Shown here: piece after piece, positions 29,814 through 38,616 of the stretch
How positions within the stretch are numbered: position 1 is the first letter of the stretch
Layout of the letters: the number at the start of each line of letters is the position of its first letter
Assembly (NCBI GenBank): GCA_963714875.1
Contig: CAVQQI010000012.1
Location: 253,464-317,463, forward strand
DNA length: 64,000 nucleotides
Direction: 5' to 3'
From: JBAOHV01 sp963714875
GTDB taxonomy: Bacteria > Actinomycetota > Acidimicrobiia > Acidimicrobiales > Microtrichaceae
Notes under the pieces: model-generated
Database searches by the model: none
Seen by the model: the letters and a program-made list of their open reading frames with translations, nothing else
What the model was told of the DNA's origin: nothing
Position numbers and translations under genes: made by a program

Positions 29814-31349
29814 ATGGGTTCCGAGGCAGATCGCCACCGACTGATCGACACCATTGCGGCGGTCGACCCGCAGCCGATGTCGTCGGTCGTGGGGAAGCTT
29901 CTGGTCGCACGTGAGCGGCTCGAGGCGCGGGTGTGCGAGGCGTTGGCCGGGTTCCTGACCCGTGGCCTGCACCAGGTCGAGGGGTGGTCGTCGCCGGTGG
30001 GGTGGTTGAAGGCTCAGGGGCTGTCGGAGCCGGACGCCAAGCGCCTCGCCGTGCGCAGTGCTCGGCTCACGGCGTGGCCGACCTTGGCCCGGCTGTGGTT
30101 CGACGGCCGACTGTCGGGGGCGCAGGTCGATGCGGTCGTGGCGTCAGTGCCGAAGCGGTTGGTCGATCTGTACGGCACCCACGACGCCGAGGTGTCGCCG
30201 CTGTTCGTCGGGTTGTCGGCGGCCGACACCGCCCGGGCGGTGCGCCACTGGGTGGCCCGCGCCGAGGCCGTCATCGACGATCCGCCCGATCCCGGAGCCG
30301 AGGCCACCGGATCGGTGGTGCGCCTGTCACGCACCCTCGACGGGCGCGCCGTGCTCGACGCCGACCTCGATGCCGACACCGCAGCCCTGGCCGAGACCGC
30401 GCTGCGGATCGCCGAACACCCCGACGCGCCGGGTGAGTTCCGCACCGCCACCGAACGACGCGGTGACGCCTTCGGCACGGTGGTGCGGTTCTTCTGCGAC
30501 CACTACGCCGAACCCGGGTCACGCCCGGGCCGCCAGCACCCCCATGTCGCGGCGATCATCGACGCCGACGACCTGATCGCCGGGTCACTGCGGGGCCTCG
30601 GGATCACCACCGCCGCCGACCTGGACCGCCTCCTCGCCGCCCGCCCCATGGGGATCTTCGAAGAGGGCCTGTTCCGTGACGCGTTGGCGCACGCCGCCGG
30701 GCTCCCGGTCGATCACGACGGGCACCCGCTCAGTGCGGCCAGCCTGGCCCGGCTGTTCACGGAAGGCACCCTCATCCACCGGTTGTCGCTGGCCGACGGA
30801 CAGGTCATCGACCGTGGCCGCAGCCTGCGCCTGGCTTCTGCGAACCTGCGCGACGCCATGATCACCCGCGACCGGGGCTGTCGGTTCCCGCACTGCGACG
30901 CCCCCGCCGTGTGGGTCCACGCCCACCACCTCGACCACTGGGAGAACGGCGGGACCACCGACCTGGCCAACCTCGTCGGGTTGTGCGCCACCCACCACGG
31001 GGTCATCCACCGCCACGGGTGGAGTCTGTCCCGACACGACGACGGCACCCTGGTGTTCCGACGACCCGACGGGCACACCCTCACCAGCCCACCCCCACGA
31101 CGACACCGACCACCACCCCTGCCACTGCACCACCCCCACCTCCACGACCTCGTCCCCGACCTCCCCGACCCGCCGCCCGCTGATGCCGAACCCCCCGAGT
31201 GCCGTGAAGCCGGTGCGCCCGACGAACCCAGCGACCACGAGACCGCCCGCATGGTCCGAGCCCGGGTCGTCGACCTCGTCCGCCGCCACCACCGACAGCG
31301 GCCACCACTACCGCATCGGCCCGTCGACGCCTGGCCCGAGGCCGGCTGA
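29814..31349 (+). CDS. DUF222 / 13E12-repeat protein with HNH endonuclease domain
   Basis: 511 residues, intact. The N-terminal DUF222 (Rv 13E12-like) helical region spans about residues 20-290 (ARERLEARVCEALAGF, WLKAQGLSEPDAKRLAVRSA). The HNH motif follows at about 345-400: RDRGCRFPHCDAPAVWVHAH, HLDHWENGGTTDLANLVGLC, THHGVIH. The C-terminus is Pro/His-rich. These proteins occur in many copies in actinobacterial genomes, often as accessory genes, and are thought to be nucleases linked to mobile or variable DNA. The role is not known. It splits the catabolic cluster into two parts and has its own leaderless promoter. Confidence 0.85.
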   Translation: MGSEADRHRLIDTIAAVDPQPMSSVVGKLLVARERLEARVCEALAGFLTRGLHQVEGWSSPVGWLKAQGLSEPDAKRLAVRSARLTAWPTLARLWFDGRLSGAQVDAVVASVPKRLVDLYGTHDAEVSPLFVGLSAADTARAVRHWVARAEAVIDDPPDPGAEATGSVVRLSRTLDGRAVLDADLDADTAALAETALRIAEHPDAPGEFRTATERRGDAFGTVVRFFCDHYAEPGSRPGRQHPHVAAIIDADDLIAGSLRGLGITTAADLDRLLAARPMGIFEEGLFRDALAHAAGLPVDHDGHPLSAASLARLFTEGTLIHRLSLADGQVIDRGRSLRLASANLRDAMITRDRGCRFPHCDAPAVWVHAHHLDHWENGGTTDLANLVGLCATHHGVIHRHGWSLSRHDDGTLVFRRPDGHTLTSPPPRRHRPPPLPLHHPHLHDLVPDLPDPPPADAEPPECREAGAPDEPSDHETARMVRARVVDLVRRHHRQRPPLPHRPVDAWPEAG

Positions 31350-31367
31350 GTCCGCCGCCGACGTGCG

Positions 31368-31847
31368 TCAGGGGCCGGTGACGGGCCGGTCCTCGGTGAA
31401 CTCCACCTGCAGGTGGCGCCGAGCGATGCGCCAGCCCTCGTCGGTGCGCTCGAAGCGGTCGAGGTAGCGGATGGCCATCACGTAGTCGGACGGGCCCGTC
31501 ACGCCGTCGGGTCCCTCGACGTCGCGGACGTGGTGGGCCAGGCAGTAGGTCTCACCGGTGGCCGTGTCGCCGTCGAGCTCGACCACGTGGTTGGCCACCA
31601 CGTGCAGCGTGGTGTCGTAGCGCCCGAGCCCGGTCATGGCCGTGGCGATGGCCTCCCGGCCGATCCGCTCGCGCACCGCGTCGCTCACGCCCCGGTTGAA
31701 GATCCGCAGCTCTCCGTCCGGAGTGAACAGCTCGGCCGCGGAGCCGGGGTCGTCGCCGTCGACGCACAGGGCGTAGGCATCGACCAGACCGCGCAGGGCC
31801 AGCCGATCGGCCAGATCCGAGACCACGTCCGAGGAGGGCCCGCTCAT
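31368..31847 (-). CDS. SnoaL-like (NTF2-fold) protein
   Basis: 159 residues, intact. A cone-shaped NTF2-like fold: LADRLALRGLVDAYALCVDG, AAELFTPDGELRIFN, ATAMTGLGRYDTTLHVVANH, VVELDGDTATGETYCLAHHV and DRFERTDEGWRIARRHLQVE. The family contains ring-opening cyclases, ketosteroid isomerase-like enzymes and many binding proteins. Its ATG overlaps the TGA of the upstream SDR (ATGA), so the two are translationally coupled and probably act on the same substrate. Confidence 0.8.
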   Translation of the reverse strand: MSGPSSDVVSDLADRLALRGLVDAYALCVDGDDPGSAAELFTPDGELRIFNRGVSDAVRERIGREAIATAMTGLGRYDTTLHVVANHVVELDGDTATGETYCLAHHVRDVEGPDGVTGPSDYVMAIRYLDRFERTDEGWRIARRHLQVEFTEDRPVTGP

Positions 31848-32707
31848 GCCTCGACGCCCTCCGGCGGCCAGTCCGGGAGCAGGCCCAGATCGGCGCACAG
31901 CTTCGGTGCGTAGATCCACTTGCCGACGAAGCGCAACGCCCCGGGGTCGGTCGACAGCCAGGCCACCACGGCCCCGGTGGCCTCGGCCGGCGCAGAGCCA
32001 AAGCCGGCCTCGAAGTCGTCGTCGGGGTTGAGGGCCCGGCGCTTCTCCGTGGCGACGTTGCCGGGATCGACGTTGAAGGCCCGCACGCCCCGGTCCCGGA
32101 ACTCGGCCTCGATGCCGCCGGCCACCCGGCCGAAGGCCGCCTTCGACGCCGAGTAGGCGATGCCCCAGCCACCGGCGCCGGCCGGACCGGGCGGATCGTG
32201 ACGGGCCGAACCCGAGACCATGTTGATCACCCGCCCCTCACCCCGTTCGAGCATGTGCGGCACCACCAACTGGATGAGGCGGATCTGGTGGGAGAAGTTC
32301 CCTCGCATCAGGTTGTCGAGGTCGCCCTGGCGCATGTCGAGGATTCGGTCCATGGTGCCGGCGCCTTGGTAGATGGCGTTGTTGAACAGCACGTCGATGC
32401 GGCCCCAGGCATCGAGGACCGCTCCCGGGACGGCCTCGACGGCGGCGAGGTCGAGCAGGTCCATGGGGATCGACAACGCCCGGCGGCCCCGCCGTTCGAT
32501 CTCCGCCGCCGTCGACTCGAGGCTCCCGGGCACGGCCACCACCGGTTCGTCGCCCCGCACCGAGTTGGGCTCGGTGCGCCCGTCGCCCTCGTGGACGGTC
32601 CGCGCCGTGATGGCCACGTCGAACCCGGCCTCGGCCAGCGCCAACGCCGACGCCTTGCCGATCCCCCGACTGGCCCCCGTCACCACTGCAACCGGTGTGT
32701 CCCCCAT
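31844..32707 (-). CDS. Short-chain dehydrogenase/reductase (paralogue C of three)
   Basis: 287 residues, intact. AVVTGASRGIGKASALALAE, ITARTVHEGDGRTEPNSV, VPGSLESTAAEIERRGRRAL, FNNAIYQGAGTMDRILDM, INMVSGSARHDPPGPAGAGG, catalytic YSASKAAFG, FNVDPGNVATEKRRAL. It is the best-preserved member of the subfamily that also includes 20888-21725 and 27694-28557. TAGGGT at 32739-32744 and GAGAGGGG before the ATG provide a leadered transcript covering this gene and the SnoaL gene. Confidence 0.88.
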   Translation of the reverse strand: MGDTPVAVVTGASRGIGKASALALAEAGFDVAITARTVHEGDGRTEPNSVRGDEPVVAVPGSLESTAAEIERRGRRALSIPMDLLDLAAVEAVPGAVLDAWGRIDVLFNNAIYQGAGTMDRILDMRQGDLDNLMRGNFSHQIRLIQLVVPHMLERGEGRVINMVSGSARHDPPGPAGAGGWGIAYSASKAAFGRVAGGIEAEFRDRGVRAFNVDPGNVATEKRRALNPDDDFEAGFGSAPAEATGAVVAWLSTDPGALRFVGKWIYAPKLCADLGLLPDWPPEGVEA

Positions 32708-32810
32708 GTCGCCACCCCTCTCGATCTCGGCTCGCCGGACCCTACCGGCAGCATCCCGAGGTCGCCGAGATGGAAGCCCTGCCGGCTGCGCTCAGCTGAG
32801 CCGCCGGGGC

Positions 32811-34070
32811 TCAGCTGCCGTCGACCGACCAGTGCCAGGGCTCACTGGGCAGGTTCACGAACCCCCAGCGCCCGGCGTTGGACGCCAACCACTGGAACGC
32901 GGGATCGCTCCGGCTCTGGATGATCCGCCCGTTGGAGGCGAAGTCGACGGCCAGGCCCTGCTCGTGCTTCGAGCGCCCCGGTATGGCCGTCGGCGGACGG
33001 CACTGGTCCGGTGGCATCTGGTAGATGGCGTAGTCGCTGGTCCCGCAGTGCTGTCGCCGCAGGGCGATCTGCGCCGACGAGTCGCGGTAGCCGGTGCCGC
33101 TGAGATTGAACCCGGCGGCGCGGGCCGCGTCGAGGAGGCCGGCCAGGTTGGACGCGATGGAGCCCGCCACCGTGATGCCGCCCACGGTCGTCAGTCCACC
33201 GGGACGGGGGATCACCGTCACCGGTCCACCCCCGCCGCCGCCACCGCCCGTGCTCCCGCCGCCGGAGCCGCTCGACGACGACGACGCGGCCTCGGCCGCT
33301 CGGGTCGCGGCGAGCTGCGCGGCGATGGCCGCCTGCTCGGAGGCGATGCGTGACGCGAGCTGCGAGTCGAGGGCGGCCAGCGACTGCGACTCGGCGAGGC
33401 GATCGCTCAGGCGGTCGCTGATCTGGGCCGCCACCCGCTGCTGCTCGGCCTGCGCCGACTCGAAGCCGGCGGCCTTCTCGCTCAGCGACCGTCGACGGCC
33501 CTCGGCCTCGGCTCTGGCCACCTCGGCCTCGTCACGCTGGTCCTCGAGCAGCCGCTTGGCGGCGCTGAGCTCGTCGGCGGCGTCGAGCTTGTTGCCGTTC
33601 GTCACGTCGAGCAGGGCCTGCTTCGTGCTGGCCTCGTTGGCGGTGTCCTCCTGGAAGACCGAGAGGAGCTGATCGCCGCCGGGACGGACGTAGGCATCGA
33701 CCGCCGCCGCCACGACCTGGGTGCGCAGCTCGTCGATCCGCCCCTCGGTCGCCCGCGCCTCGCGCTCGGCCTGGGCGGCACGCGCCTCGGCCTCGTCGAC
33801 CGACCGCTGCGCATCCGCCACCTGGGCCCGTGTGGCCCGGACGTTGGCCTCGAGGTCGGCCAGGGCCTGGCTCACCTGGGCATCGCTGGCTCGCAGCGTG
33901 TCGATCTGACCCGCCACCTCGGCCCGTTGCTGCTTCACCGCCCGCTGCTCGGCGGCCGTGTCGGCACCCGCCGCGTTCGACACCACGACACCCGACGACA
34001 CCACGGCCACGGCCGCGACGATCGCACCGACCAACCGGGTGCGGCGTGAGTGTTGCAATGGCAAGGACAT
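32811..34070 (-). CDS. Secreted M15 (D-Ala-D-Ala carboxypeptidase-type) peptidase with coiled coil
   Basis: 419 residues, intact. Signal sequence around residues 10-35 (LVGAIVAAVAVVSSGVVVSN). A long coiled coil (about 40-265) rich in Ala/Glu/Arg heptads (CwlO/EnvC style) follows, then a Gly/Ser linker. The M15 VanY-like domain has the zinc ligands in SKHEQGLAVDF and EPWHW. It trims peptidoglycan stem peptides, and the coiled coil suggests control by a membrane partner such as FtsEX. The chosen ATG at 34070 gives the signal peptide. A hairpin and TATATT lie upstream. Confidence 0.88.
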   Translation of the reverse strand: MSLPLQHSRRTRLVGAIVAAVAVVSSGVVVSNAAGADTAAEQRAVKQQRAEVAGQIDTLRASDAQVSQALADLEANVRATRAQVADAQRSVDEAEARAAQAEREARATEGRIDELRTQVVAAAVDAYVRPGGDQLLSVFQEDTANEASTKQALLDVTNGNKLDAADELSAAKRLLEDQRDEAEVARAEAEGRRRSLSEKAAGFESAQAEQQRVAAQISDRLSDRLAESQSLAALDSQLASRIASEQAAIAAQLAATRAAEAASSSSSGSGGGSTGGGGGGGGPVTVIPRPGGLTTVGGITVAGSIASNLAGLLDAARAAGFNLSGTGYRDSSAQIALRRQHCGTSDYAIYQMPPDQCRPPTAIPGRSKHEQGLAVDFASNGRIIQSRSDPAFQWLASNAGRWGFVNLPSEPWHWSVDGS

Positions 34071-34093
34071 GAAAGAGGCTCTCCGAGACCGCT

Positions 34094-34137
34094 CCGTGAC
34101 AGGCATCGCAGCAATGCCGTAACGGAATCGCAATATA
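34094..34137 (-). promoter_or_regulatory. Promoter (-10) and 5'-UTR hairpin of the M15 peptidase gene
   Basis: On the minus strand TATATT (34132-34137) is a strong -10. It is followed by a leader of about 60 bases that can fold into a two-part hairpin, with stems CCGT/ACGG and GGCAT/ATGCC at 34094-34125, before the ATG. The AT-rich hexamer stands out in this GC background. Confidence 0.45.
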
Positions 34138-34216
34138 GCCGCCCCCGGACCCGAACGGGTGCACCCCGTCGCAGAGCCGCCCCGCAGTGGCTGGCGAGCT
34201 CCCCCGCCGGCCCCCG

Positions 34217-35428
34217 TCAGGCCGCGGAGGAACGGGAGAGCACCGGATCGAGCACCGCCAACCCTCGACCGCCGATCGAGAGGGCCCGTCCGGCCAGGCC
34301 CGGGTGCTCGGGCTCCACGAGGTTGGCCATGATGTCGAGGACGAGGCGCATCGTGAAGCCCGTCGAGAGGGCGAAGCCCAGCAGCACCCGCAGGAGCTGC
34401 GGTCGTCCGATGACCCAGGCGAAGCGCCGGGCGGTGGCGAAGAACTCGTCGTACTCCGCCTCGAGGCGATGGAGGTAGGCCACGTGGGCGTGGCGGGGTG
34501 AGGCGGCGAAGCACTCGGCGACCAGGCGACCCGTCTCGAGCCCGTAGTCGATCCCTTCGCCGTTGAACGGGTTCACCAGTCCGGCGGCGTCGCCGACGAC
34601 CACCCAACCCGGGCCACCGCGGTGCTCGACGTGCATGGGTAGGCGCCAGGCCCGGGGACGGGCGATGAACTCGCCGAGGCCCCAGCTCTCGCGCACCTGC
34701 TCGGTGTAGGCGTCGAGCATGGTGTTCAGGTTGAGGTCCGAGAAGTTCCGCATCGTCGACAGCGCACCGACGCCGATGTTGACCATGCCGTCGCCGGCGG
34801 GGAACACCCATCCGTACCCGGGCACGATGCCGCCGTCCGGGCCCTTCACGGTCAGGCAGGCCTCCATGTACCGGTCGTCGGCCCGCGTCGACGGCACGTA
34901 GCCCCGGATGGCCAGACCGAAGGGCGACGTCGGCACACGCACGGCCCCCAGCGCCCGCGCCGCGGGAGAACCTGCCCCCGAGGCCACCACGACGAGATCG
35001 GCCCGCACCTCGCCCGCCGGGGTGCGCACCCCGACGACCCGGCCCCGCTCCACCACCGGCTCGGCCGCGCAGTGCTCGCGGAGATCGGCGCCCGCCTTCA
35101 CCGCGGTGTCCATGAGCAGCGCGTCGAACTGCGCCCGTGGCGCCACCGCCCCCCTCGGCGGGAACGCTCCGTCGGGCCACAGCACCTCTCGCTCGGCACG
35201 CCCCGCCTGGACCCGCAGGCCGTCGATGCGGTGGAAGCCGTCCATCTCGACGCCCAGGCGCTCGAGCTCGGCGATGGCCCGCGGCGTGAGCCCGTCACCG
35301 CACGACTTGTCGCGGCCCCGTTCGGCCTTCTCGAACAACACCACGTCGGCGCCGTCGCGCGCCGCCCAGGTGGCCGCGGCCGAGCCGGCCGGGCCGGCCC
35401 CGATCACTGCGACATCGCACCGTTCCAT
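34217..35428 (-). CDS. Geranylgeranyl reductase-family FAD-dependent oxidoreductase
   Basis: 403 residues, intact. FAD motif DVAVIGAGPAGSAAA, the second flavin site KSCGDGLTPRAIAEL, a PxxYGWVFP-like VPGYGWVFPAGDG, and the late flavin motif VVVGDAAGLVNPFNGEGIDY. The family saturates isoprenoid chains, for example in menaquinone or lipid tails, working at the membrane. Start ATG 35428 gives the canonical N-terminus MERCDVAVIGAG. It lies downstream of tRNA-Gln on the same strand, 92 bases away. Confidence 0.88.
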   Translation of the reverse strand: MERCDVAVIGAGPAGSAAATWAARDGADVVLFEKAERGRDKSCGDGLTPRAIAELERLGVEMDGFHRIDGLRVQAGRAEREVLWPDGAFPPRGAVAPRAQFDALLMDTAVKAGADLREHCAAEPVVERGRVVGVRTPAGEVRADLVVVASGAGSPAARALGAVRVPTSPFGLAIRGYVPSTRADDRYMEACLTVKGPDGGIVPGYGWVFPAGDGMVNIGVGALSTMRNFSDLNLNTMLDAYTEQVRESWGLGEFIARPRAWRLPMHVEHRGGPGWVVVGDAAGLVNPFNGEGIDYGLETGRLVAECFAASPRHAHVAYLHRLEAEYDEFFATARRFAWVIGRPQLLRVLLGFALSTGFTMRLVLDIMANLVEPEHPGLAGRALSIGGRGLAVLDPVLSRSSAA

Positions 35429-35520
35429 GGCCCAGAGTCTCGCCCGACCCGCCGCGAAATCCCCCATCGGAGTGGACGCGACACGGGCGCCGACCGGAGC
35501 CGGCGCCCGTGACCACGTTG

Positions 35521-35592
35521 CTCGGGGGGGAGGACTCGAACCCCCAACAGCTGGACCAGAACCAGTCGTGTTGCCAATTACACCACCCCCGA
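35521..35592 (-). tRNA. tRNA-Gln (anticodon CUG), second copy
   Basis: 72 bases. Acceptor, D-arm, anticodon loop and T-arm are identical to the copy at 2774. Differences are limited to the outer anticodon stem and variable loop (GACTGG ... CCAGCTGT). The 27-43 pair is again a mismatch. It lies 43 bases after the ydcF-like stop in the second gltX block. Confidence 0.95.
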
Positions 35593-35603
35593 AGGGCACG
35601 GTG

Positions 35604-35633
35604 AGGGTACCGGCTGGCCGATGGGGCGACCAA
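35604..35633 (-). promoter_or_regulatory. Promoter of the second tRNA-Gln
   Basis: On the minus strand TTGGTC (35628-35633) and TACCCT (35604-35609) with an 18-base spacer. The -10 ends 11 bases before the tRNA 5' end. The -35 overlaps the stop of the ydcF-like gene. Confidence 0.5.
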
Positions 35634-35635
35634 CC

Positions 35636-36234
35636 TCAGGAGAGCCAGGCCGAGAGACGGCGGAACCCCACGATCCGACCGGCGGCCACCGCGGCGGTCT
35701 CCCGGGCCAGGCCCCGCAGCGTCGTGGTGGAGTCGGTGGGCGACACGTGGGCGTCGAGGCCGACCTCGTCGGCGATGGCCGCCACGCGCTCGGCGTGGTA
35801 CGGATCGGTCACCACGATCACGTCGGAGCCGAGCCTGCGACTGGCGCAGGATGCAGCGCCGACGCCGACAGCTCCTCGTAGCTGTTGGTGCCGTCCACCT
35901 CGACCTTGATGGCAGCGTCGGGGAGACCCAGGTCACGCAGGTACTGGTAGCCGCTCTGCCCCTGGGTGACGGCGTCACCGGCCTGCTTGCCGCCGGTCAC
36001 CACCACGATCGGCGCCGCGCCGGCCTCGTAGAGCTCGGCGGCGTGGTCGAGGCGGGCCTTCAGCACCGGCGAGGGTCGCCCGTTCCACTGCGCCGCGCCC
36101 ATCACGACGATGGCCGAGGCCGGCGAGGTGTCGTCCTGGTTCGAGGCGTGCCACACCTGGACGAAGGTGACCCCCACGTAGAGCGCCGCCGCGGCCACGA
36201 GGGCCAGCACCAGACGGAAGCCCCATCGGATCAC
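35636..36234 (-). CDS. DUF218 (YdcF/SanA-like) membrane-anchored protein, second copy
   Basis: About 199 residues. Membrane segment LVLALVAAAALYVGVTFV, then AIVVMGAAQWNGRPSPVLKA, VVTGGKQAGDAVTQ, NSYEELSASA and, after a frame break near 35835, VIVVTDPYHAERVAAIADEV and STTTLRGLARETAAVAAGRI. It is a homologue of the gene at 2053 with the same order of motifs. GTG start 36234 overlaps the gltX TGA (GTGA), indicating coupling. Function is as uncertain as for the first copy. Confidence 0.75.
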
Positions 36235-37701
36235 GAGCGCGTCACGACCCTCAGAGCCGGGATCGGGCCGCCGGCGATCCGCCGGAGGGTCTCCTCGCGG
36301 CCGAGCACCTCGAGCGACTCGAACAAGCGGAGGCCCGACGCTGCGCCCGGTGACGGCCACGCGCACCGGGGCCTGGACCTTCCCCTTGGCCACCTCGTGC
36401 TCGTCCGACGTCGGAGAAGAGGGCGACGTCGAGGCTCTTCACGTCCCACTCGCACTCGCGGCGAAACGCGCCACGGCGTGATCGAGCACATCGACGGCGA
36501 GGTCGTGGCCCTTCCCCATCACCTTGGCCCACGACGCCTCGTCGATCTCGGGCTCGTCGAGGAACAGGAAGTCGACGTACCCCGGGACCTCGGAGAGGAG
36601 CTTCACGCGCTCCTGCACCACCGGCGCCATCGCTTCGAAGCTGGCCACGTCGAAGCGCTCCGGCGGCCACGGGACGTCGGTGGCGAAGAGCCAGGGCGTG
36701 GACCGGGTCGACGAACTCCGCCGTCGGCAGCGCCCGGATGTACTCGCCGTTGAAGTGCTGGAGCTTCTTGATGTCGAAGAACGCCCCCGCGCTGTTCACG
36801 TCGTCGAGCCGGAAGGCTCGACGATCTCGGGCAGCGGACGGATCTCGACGCCGTCCGGCGACCCCCAGCCCAGGGTGGCGAGGTAGTTGACCATCGCCTC
36901 GGACAGGTAGCCCCGGTCGATGTAGTCCCCGACCGACACGTCGTCGCGCCGCTTCGAGAGCTTCTGGCGCTTGCTCGTTGACGATCAGGGGGAGGTGGGC
37001 GAACACCGGCTCACCCGGGACGTGCCGAGCGCCTCACGGAGCAGGAGGACCTTGGGGGTGACGTTGATGAGGTCCTCGCCCCGCACCACGTGGGTGATGC
37101 CCATGTCGGCGTCGTCGACGGCGTTGGCCAGGAGGAACATGGGCGTGCCGCTCGAGCGTACGGATCACGAAGTCGTCGAGGTTGGCGTTCTCGAACGAGA
37201 CCTCGCCCCGGATGACGTCGTCGAAGGCGGTGGTGCCGGTGTCGGGCATCCGGAAGCGCACCACGTGCCCCTCGCCGGGGCCGAGGCCCCGCTCGCGGCA
37301 GTGGCCGTCGTAGCCCGGGCGTGCCGCCACGGGCCTCGGCGCGGGCCTTGACCGCCTCGGGGGTGCAGTCGCACCAGTAGGCCGCCGCCCTCGGCCAGGA
37401 GCCGGTCGATGGCCGACTCATAGGCATCGGCCCGCTCGGACTGGTGGACCGGCACGCCGTCCCAGTCGAGGCCGAGCCACTCGAGGGCCCGGAAGATCAC
37501 GTCGATCAGCTCGGGACGCGAGCGCTCGGCGTCGGTGTCCTCGATGCGCAGCAGGAACTCACCGCCCTGCTGGCGGGCGAAGAGCCAGTTGAACAGCGCC
37601 GTGCGCGCCCCGCCGATGTGCAGGTAGCCGGTCGGCGAGGGGGCGAAGCGCACCCGCACCAGGCCCTCGGAAGGTGGCTGGGGCGCGCGAAGGGAGCTCA
37701 C
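36231..37701 (-). CDS. gltX: Glutamyl-tRNA synthetase, second paralogue, with zinc-binding segment
   Basis: About 490 residues reconstructed. RFAPSPTGYLHIGGARTAL holds the HIGH-type box. YWCDCTPEAVKARAEA and YDGHCRERGLG form the CxC...C zinc-knuckle insertion absent from the first copy. TTAFDDVIRGEVSFENANLD, QKLSKRRDDVSVGDYIDRGY (KMSKS box) and a C-terminus ending ALRVVTRS follow. At least seven frame breaks occur between 37380 and 36340. Several are single extra bases, for example one A inside the KMSKS approach. The GTG start follows TACCAT by six bases. Roughly two-thirds of the N-terminal residues match the first paralogue, so the duplication is old. Downstream are ydcF-like and tRNA-Gln. 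Confidence 0.9.
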
Positions 37702-37707
37702 CCGGCG

Positions 37708-37717
37708 ATGGTACCGT
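37708..37717. promoter_or_regulatory. Overlapping divergent -10 elements (gltX and L,D-transpeptidase)
   Basis: The minus-strand TACCAT (37708-37713, six bases before the gltX GTG) and the plus-strand TACCGT (37712-37717, eight bases before the transpeptidase GTG) share the palindrome GGTACC. Each promoter's -35 region would lie inside the other gene's first codons, so the two cannot be occupied together. Confidence 0.5.
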
Positions 37718-37725
37718 CGGCGCCC

Positions 37726-38577
37726 GTGAACCTCCGTGACAGCAAGCTGCTCCGACTCCTGGCCACGCTCGGTGTGGTCCTGGGCCTCGCGGCCGGAGCG
37801 GCAGCGTGCTCGAGCGGCAACGCCGAGGTCGTCGGGGTCGTCGAGACCACGACGACGGCCGCCCCCGACCCCTACGTCACCGTCGTCGCCACGGCGAAGG
37901 GCCCGGAGGTCGAGGTCTTCGCCGAGCTCCCGGAGGGCACCGACGCACCGGCCTCCTCACCGACCACCACCGCACCGGTCGCGACGGGCGTGCAACCCAT
38001 CCCCCGGGTCGGCCTGAACTCCGCCGGCAGCGCCAAGACCGAGGTCGGCTGGACCTTCGAGAACCCCACCTACTTCGACAACCCGCTGGTGATGGTGGTC
38101 ACCGAGACCTCCGGCGACTGGCTGCGGGTCCAGCTCCACGCCCGGCCCAACGGGATGGAGGGCTGGGTGCGCGCCGACGACGTCGAGCTCACCTCGCACT
38201 CGTATCGCATGGAGCTCGATCTCGCCGAGTTCGACCTGACGGTCTACGACGGCGAGGAGCTCATCGAGCAGACCCAGGTGGTCATCGGCAAGGACGCCAC
38301 CCCGACCCCCGTGGGCACGTACTTCCTGAACGAGATGATCCCGCAGTCCAACCCGGGTGGCGCGTTCGGCCCCTGGATCCTGTCGACCAGCGCCTACAGC
38401 GAGACCCTCGAGACGTTCGACGGCGGCCTGCCGGTCATCGCCTTCCACGGCACCAACCAGCCCGAGCTCATCGGTACGCAGGCCTCCAACGGCTGCATCC
38501 GGATGCCCAACGACGTCGTCACCCGGCTGGCCGAGACCCTCCCGGCGGGCACCCCGGTGACCGTCGTCGACGGCTGA
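37726..38577 (+). CDS. L,D-transpeptidase lipoprotein
   Basis: 283 residues, intact. Lipoprotein signal with lipobox LAAGAAAC (Cys at about 26), a Thr/Pro-rich spacer, an SH3-like module (GWTFENPTYFDNPLVMVV to GWVRADDVEL), and the YkuD catalytic domain. The active-site segments are HGTNQPELIGTQ and ASNGCIRMPNDVV, with the nucleophilic Cys. It makes 3-3 peptidoglycan links or attaches proteins to the wall. It is divergent from gltX with overlapping promoters, mirroring the left edge of the window. Confidence 0.9.
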   Translation: MNLRDSKLLRLLATLGVVLGLAAGAAACSSGNAEVVGVVETTTTAAPDPYVTVVATAKGPEVEVFAELPEGTDAPASSPTTTAPVATGVQPIPRVGLNSAGSAKTEVGWTFENPTYFDNPLVMVVTETSGDWLRVQLHARPNGMEGWVRADDVELTSHSYRMELDLAEFDLTVYDGEELIEQTQVVIGKDATPTPVGTYFLNEMIPQSNPGGAFGPWILSTSAYSETLETFDGGLPVIAFHGTNQPELIGTQASNGCIRMPNDVVTRLAETLPAGTPVTVVDG

Positions 38578-38616
38578 GCGTCCCGGAGGCCACCGAGGGA
38601 CCACCCGGGCACGGCG

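Noticed and set aside
34094..34137. c-di-AMP (ydaO-type) riboswitch before the M15 peptidase gene
   Set aside because: The leader is only about 60 bases, far shorter than that riboswitch, and none of its conserved segments are seen; only a simple hairpin is supported.
35521..38577. Second gltX block as an assembly duplicate of the first
   Set aside because: The two GltX, DUF218 and transpeptidase proteins differ at many positions and by a zinc-binding segment, so they are true paralogues.
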